The notes beneath the pieces were generated by a model. The model had not been told where the DNA came from. It did no database searches and worked only from the letters and a program-made list of their open reading frames with translations. From NCBI RefSeq assembly GCF_001562115.1, contig NZ_CP013926.1:1426001-1490000 (forward strand): DNA of 64,000 bases. The letters run 5' to 3'. Origin of the DNA: Alteromonas stellipolaris (lineage in GTDB: Bacteria; Pseudomonadota; Gammaproteobacteria; Enterobacterales; Alteromonadaceae). Positions 60,859 to 64,000 of the stretch are shown piece by piece. Within the stretch, counting starts at the first letter, position 1, and every line of letters begins with the position of its first letter. Both the position numbers and the translations under genes were made by a program.

Positions 60859-61887
60859 ATGAAAAAATTATTACCTACTTCTATTGCCGGCAGCTTACCT
60901 AAGCCTTCATGGTTGGCGCAGCCTGAAACACTATGGTCACCTTGGAAATTAAACGGTGAGGAACTGATCCAGGGTAAACAAGATGCGTTACGCTTGTCGT
61001 TACTTAACCAGCGACAATCAGGTGTTGATATTATCAGCGATGGTGAACAAACTCGCCAACACTTCGTCACCACCTTTATCGAGCATTTGAATGGCGTTGA
61101 TTTTGAGCAGCGTAAAACGGTAAAAATTCGCGATAGATACGATGCCAGTGTGCCTATGGTAGTAGGTGAAGTAACTCGCCAAAAAGCTGTTTTTGTTAAT
61201 GACGCTAAATTTTTGCGCCAACAAACTGATCAACCGATTAAATGGGCTCTTCCTGGCCCCATGACCATGGTAGATACCCTTTATGACAGTCATTATAAAA
61301 GTCGCGAAAAGCTCGCATGGGAATTTGCGAAAATATTAAACCAAGAAGCCAAAGAGTTGGAAGCTGCAGGGGTTGATATTATTCAGTTTGACGAACCTGC
61401 ATTTAATGTCTTTTTCGATGAAGTGAATGATTGGGGTATAGCGGCACTTGAACGTGCTGCTGAGGGGCTTAAGTGTGAAACTGCCGTTCATATTTGCTAT
61501 GGCTATGGCATTAAAGCCAACACCGACTGGAAAAAATCATTGGGCGCTGAGTGGAGGCAATACGAAGAGATTTTTCCAAAACTTCAATCGTCTTCCATCG
61601 ACCTAATTTCACTAGAGTGTCAAAACTCGCGTGTTCCCATGGAATTGATTGAGCTCCTTCGTGGCAAAAAAGTCATGGTTGGTGCCATTGATGTAGCGAC
61701 CAATGCTATTGAAACACCAGAAGACGTAGCTAACACGCTCAGAAAGGCCTTACAGTTTGTTGATGCCGATAAACTATACCCTTGCACTAACTGTGGCATG
61801 GTGCCGTTGTCGCAACATGTAACACGCGGAAAACTTAACGCGTTGAGTGCAGGTGCTGAAATTATTAGGCAAGAACTGACGCGTTAA
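60859..61887 (+). CDS. mesD: MesD, core methionine synthase lacking the folate-binding domain
   Basis: Protein of 342 residues corresponding to only the C-terminal catalytic barrel of cobalamin-independent methionine synthase (MetE is about 750). Start ATG 60859; the open frame extends 32 codons upstream inside mesX. Zinc ligands expected by analogy to MetE: His211 and Cys213 (HICYGYG), Glu253 (SLECQNS) and Cys312 (CTNCGMVPL). GVDIIQFDEPAF binds homocysteine in the family. It methylates homocysteine to methionine. The pairing with mesX in one operon marks the MesD family, which does not use methyltetrahydrofolate. Methyl donor unknown. Confidence 0.9.
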   Translation: MKKLLPTSIAGSLPKPSWLAQPETLWSPWKLNGEELIQGKQDALRLSLLNQRQSGVDIISDGEQTRQHFVTTFIEHLNGVDFEQRKTVKIRDRYDASVPMVVGEVTRQKAVFVNDAKFLRQQTDQPIKWALPGPMTMVDTLYDSHYKSREKLAWEFAKILNQEAKELEAAGVDIIQFDEPAFNVFFDEVNDWGIAALERAAEGLKCETAVHICYGYGIKANTDWKKSLGAEWRQYEEIFPKLQSSSIDLISLECQNSRVPMELIELLRGKKVMVGAIDVATNAIETPEDVANTLRKALQFVDADKLYPCTNCGMVPLSQHVTRGKLNALSAGAEIIRQELTR

Positions 61888-61910
61888 TGGTAACGTCCTC
61901 ATTGCTATTA

Positions 61911-61965
61911 CAGAGCTGACACTAAGTTTGCATTTACGCTTACTCAACCTAGTTTGTCAGCTCTG
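61911..61965. terminator. 11-bp perfect inverted repeat between mesD and the DUF4350 gene
   Basis: CAGAGCTGACA (61911-61921) and TGTCAGCTCTG (61955-61965) enclose a 33-base loop and extend imperfectly through CTA/TAG. It ends one base before the stop codon of the minus-strand gene. Likely a bidirectional transcript end or mRNA stabiliser; no T run. Confidence 0.55.
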
Positions 61966-61966
61966 C

Positions 61967-62998
61967 TTAGCCCGCTAGCCAATGAATAACATTAAGTAAA
62001 AAACGTTCGTTTTGCTGAGCTCCTATCGACCTCATACCATGCTTCTTACCTGTTCGAGTATCGATTTGAGAAGAAAACATCATGCCTTCAGAAAACACCG
62101 CAACGCGCCCCTTACCCAATTCCAACAAGGCACCTTGACTCCAGCCTTCGATAGCTCTTCGAGGCGTGCTTGACGTTATTTCAAAAGGAACTTCTGGCTC
62201 AATAGATACCGCATGTGGCCCAAGGGTTAACAATGAAGTGGCCGCTTCTGGTGGTAAAAAGGCAGCGCCGCCAAATGTTTTAACTTGAGTCACTTCTTTA
62301 GTGTGAAACTGACTGTTTAATACTGATGTAAACGCGCCATTTTGACTTTCTTGCATAAAAACGGGAAGTTCGACATGGTTTGGGGGTTTGGCTCTAGGGT
62401 TGTCCTCAGAGTTGGCTTTGGCGCTAGAATCATCGTGTGCATGGCTTTCTGCATAGCTTACTGTATGGCTCCCTAGGGTACCCGTTGCTTTGTTAAACAG
62501 TGTTGCCTTAACGTGGCCATTGGTAAACGTGAAGCCCAGCGCTGTTGCTAGGCTATCAATCACTTTAGGAAAAGGTGCGTGATCAGCAATAAGAAAAAGA
62601 GAACCGCCGTTACGTACCCACTCAACCACATCAGTCACTTCCTCATTAGTTAGCGCTTGGTTAAACGGGGGTTGCCAGTTGCTTCGCTTTTTATCAAGGG
62701 CGTTGGCGATAACAAGAATATCTACATTTTTAAGGGCCTGTTGGCTGAAACTTACCTTGTTTGATTCAACCGTAACTCCGTCGCTGAGCAACACCTGGGC
62801 AAAGGGTTTGAAGCGATTATTAATGTTAAGAAAATTGTGGTGAGCTTCATCAACCAACACTACTGGGCTGACATTTGCGGTGTAAGTCGCTGTTCGCCTG
62901 TAGGGTTCAAATGTCGCGTCTGCTTGCTGAGGGCTGTCAGTGCACGAAACCACTAAAAGCACATTGAAAAGAATAGCTATTCTCGCCATAGCTCTCAT
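61967..62998 (-). CDS. DUF4350-type lipoprotein
   Basis: Protein of 343 residues starting at ATG 62998 (AAGGA seven bases upstream; GTG two codons earlier is less well placed). Lipoprotein signal with lipobox LLVVSC. The body resembles the glutamine amidotransferase-like fold of DUF4350 proteins: VVLVDEAHHNF, VDILVIANAL, VVEWVRNGGSLFLIADHAPF, and the C-terminal GRVAVFSEGMMFSSQI. A catalytic Cys is not evident, so it may be a sugar-binding or sensing protein. Domain name is tentative. Confidence 0.7.
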   Translation of the reverse strand: MRAMARIAILFNVLLVVSCTDSPQQADATFEPYRRTATYTANVSPVVLVDEAHHNFLNINNRFKPFAQVLLSDGVTVESNKVSFSQQALKNVDILVIANALDKKRSNWQPPFNQALTNEEVTDVVEWVRNGGSLFLIADHAPFPKVIDSLATALGFTFTNGHVKATLFNKATGTLGSHTVSYAESHAHDDSSAKANSEDNPRAKPPNHVELPVFMQESQNGAFTSVLNSQFHTKEVTQVKTFGGAAFLPPEAATSLLTLGPHAVSIEPEVPFEITSSTPRRAIEGWSQGALLELGKGRVAVFSEGMMFSSQIDTRTGKKHGMRSIGAQQNERFLLNVIHWLAG

Positions 62999-63185
62999 TA
63001 ACACGTCCTTATGGATTGCTTCTAAAGTAAAAAGAATAAAATAAAGCTAAATATTTCATAGCATTAAAGTCATTTCCGACTGTAATTAGATTATTTTACA
63101 ATCGTTTTGTAATTTTTATTTTTTACCCGTGACTATAGCTTTGAAGGTTAATTAATAATCACCAAAGCATACACAGGGATTCACA

Positions 63186-63980
63186 ATGACGGCACAAACT
63201 TCAGTAAATCAAAATGAGTTAGCGTTACAAGCCACTGATTCATACCAAAACGATGCTTGTGGAAACAGTACTTATGGAAAAAAAAGCAACGCGACTAGTA
63301 CCTACAAGAATCATAAAGCGCATTTAAATACCAATGTGTGGTTCAAACAAGGTTGGCAGCTATTTAAGCAGGCCCCTTTTTCGTTATTTGCTCTTATGTT
63401 GAGTCCGTTAATTATTGAAGGTCTGCTGCAGCTACTAGCTGGCCCCATAGCGCTAGTTCTATCAAAATGGATAATGGTGCCAGTTATTGGCGCTACTTGG
63501 CTTTGCATTCATAACTTGGCAACAAAAGGAAAAGTATGGTCATTCTCTGCAATAAGCAATGCATCATGGGGAAAATTTTTACTTATTAGCCCTCTCCTTT
63601 TGCTCCCTTTTTTAAGTCAGCTTATGTTTTCTTGGTTATTACTTGGAAGTAGCGGTGTAGATTTACTTTTATTCCAACAGTTTATTGATATAAGCGCACA
63701 TACATTAGGCTTAATATTCTCATCGGCAGTCCCACTCATTATGTTATTGCTTTTTGTTGCGCCACTAATGCTAATAGCTAAGCGTTCTTTCAAACAAAGC
63801 ATGACAACAACCTTTTCGATTGTTTCTGCGCAGCCTACATCTTTCGCCATATTGTTCGCACTAAACACCTTGGTTATTTACTTTGCGCCCCACACCTTTG
63901 GTTTGTCTGTATTACTTGCAAGCCCAGTGATAGCTTGTATCCACTATGGCGCTGTTAAGGCACATCTAAGCCATATTTAA
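63186..63980 (+). CDS. Multi-pass membrane protein, BPSS1780-like
   Basis: Protein of 264 residues. A polar, Asn/Thr-rich N-terminal segment of about 50 residues precedes GWQLFKQAPFSLFALMLSPL, the start of a membrane domain with about six helices, resembling the BPSS1780 family of bacterial inner-membrane proteins. The fold may be distantly related to the DUF2189 protein at 50057-50851 (same helix count, both with GWxLF/AxRTP-type entry), but I cannot show homology. Function unknown. It ends 20 bases before the right edge. Confidence 0.6.
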   Translation: MTAQTSVNQNELALQATDSYQNDACGNSTYGKKSNATSTYKNHKAHLNTNVWFKQGWQLFKQAPFSLFALMLSPLIIEGLLQLLAGPIALVLSKWIMVPVIGATWLCIHNLATKGKVWSFSAISNASWGKFLLISPLLLLPFLSQLMFSWLLLGSSGVDLLLFQQFIDISAHTLGLIFSSAVPLIMLLLFVAPLMLIAKRSFKQSMTTTFSIVSAQPTSFAILFALNTLVIYFAPHTFGLSVLLASPVIACIHYGAVKAHLSHI

Positions 63981-64000
63981 ATGATAAATAGCCTTTAAAT

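Noticed and set aside
1..64000. Mobile elements, prophage, CRISPR arrays, tRNA or rRNA genes, toxin-antitoxin or restriction systems
   Set aside because: None recognised: no transposase or integrase open frames, no regularly spaced repeat arrays of CRISPR size, no cloverleaf or rRNA sequence.

Overview
The window looks like chromosomal core sequence of a marine gammaproteobacterium of the order Alteromonadales, most likely Alteromonas or a close relative. This rests on gene content and order: rhombosortase, TonB-dependent receptor, ybfF / DUF2788 / fldA / fur neighbourhood, alaA-yfbR pair, msrPQ, a sulA-like SOS gene, and the DUF1852 + MetE-like pair. Base composition is moderate by eye. I see no rRNA, tRNA, CRISPR, insertion sequence, integrase or phage gene. 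Genes are densely packed on both strands, with strong intrinsic terminators between many convergent pairs.

Layout. 1-11.1 kb: 5' part of a gamma-glutamyltransferase gene (cut by the window edge), an enoyl-CoA isomerase-like crotonase, rhombosortase, a lipoprotein S9 peptidase, AzoR, a Cys/Met-metabolism PLP enzyme with a PlsC-like acyltransferase, a TANGO2/NRDE protein, an AspC/TyrB aminotransferase and YaiI. 11.1-18.1 kb: two SDR dehydrogenases and an acyl-CoA dehydrogenase, divergent from a GlxA-type regulator followed by a TonB-dependent receptor. 18.4-24.1 kb: an uncharacterised gene behind a LexA box, an RND efflux pump with its adaptor, and a lone glycogen-binding-type E-set protein. 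24.2-33.1 kb: etfBA divergent from ETF-ubiquinone oxidoreductase (shared operator-like palindromes), H-NS, YbfF, DUF2788, FldA, a chemoreceptor and Fur. 33.3-36.7 kb: gluconate uptake and phosphorylation (gntP, gntK, LacI-type regulator). 36.8-40.1 kb: 5-oxoprolinase pxpABC with a D-amino-acid-transaminase-like gene. 40.2-49.3 kb: CvfB-like protein, OsmC protein, and an adaptor plus two tandem RND pumps. 49.3-55.5 kb: DUF3718 and DUF2189 proteins, alaA-yfbR-dgt operon, RDD protein. 55.9-64 kb: msrPQ, YqaA, a SulA-like SOS inhibitor, YchJ, the mesX-mesD methionine synthase pair, a DUF4350 lipoprotein and a membrane protein.

Functional links. Electrons from the acyl-CoA dehydrogenase would pass to EtfAB and then to ETF-QO and ubiquinone, so the 12-15 kb and 24-28 kb blocks probably serve the same fatty-acid or branched-chain catabolism. 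YfbR and Dgt both act on deoxynucleotides and share an operon. Two genes 40 kb apart (18.5 and 58.4 kb) have good LexA-type operators. MesX/MesD is a folate- and cobalamin-independent methionine synthase type still seldom annotated as such. The items most worth following up are the SOS-linked unknown protein, the mesXD operon and its 465-bp leader, the etf palindromes with a shared 12-mer upstream of alaA, and the half-site array between the acyl-CoA dehydrogenase and GlxA genes.
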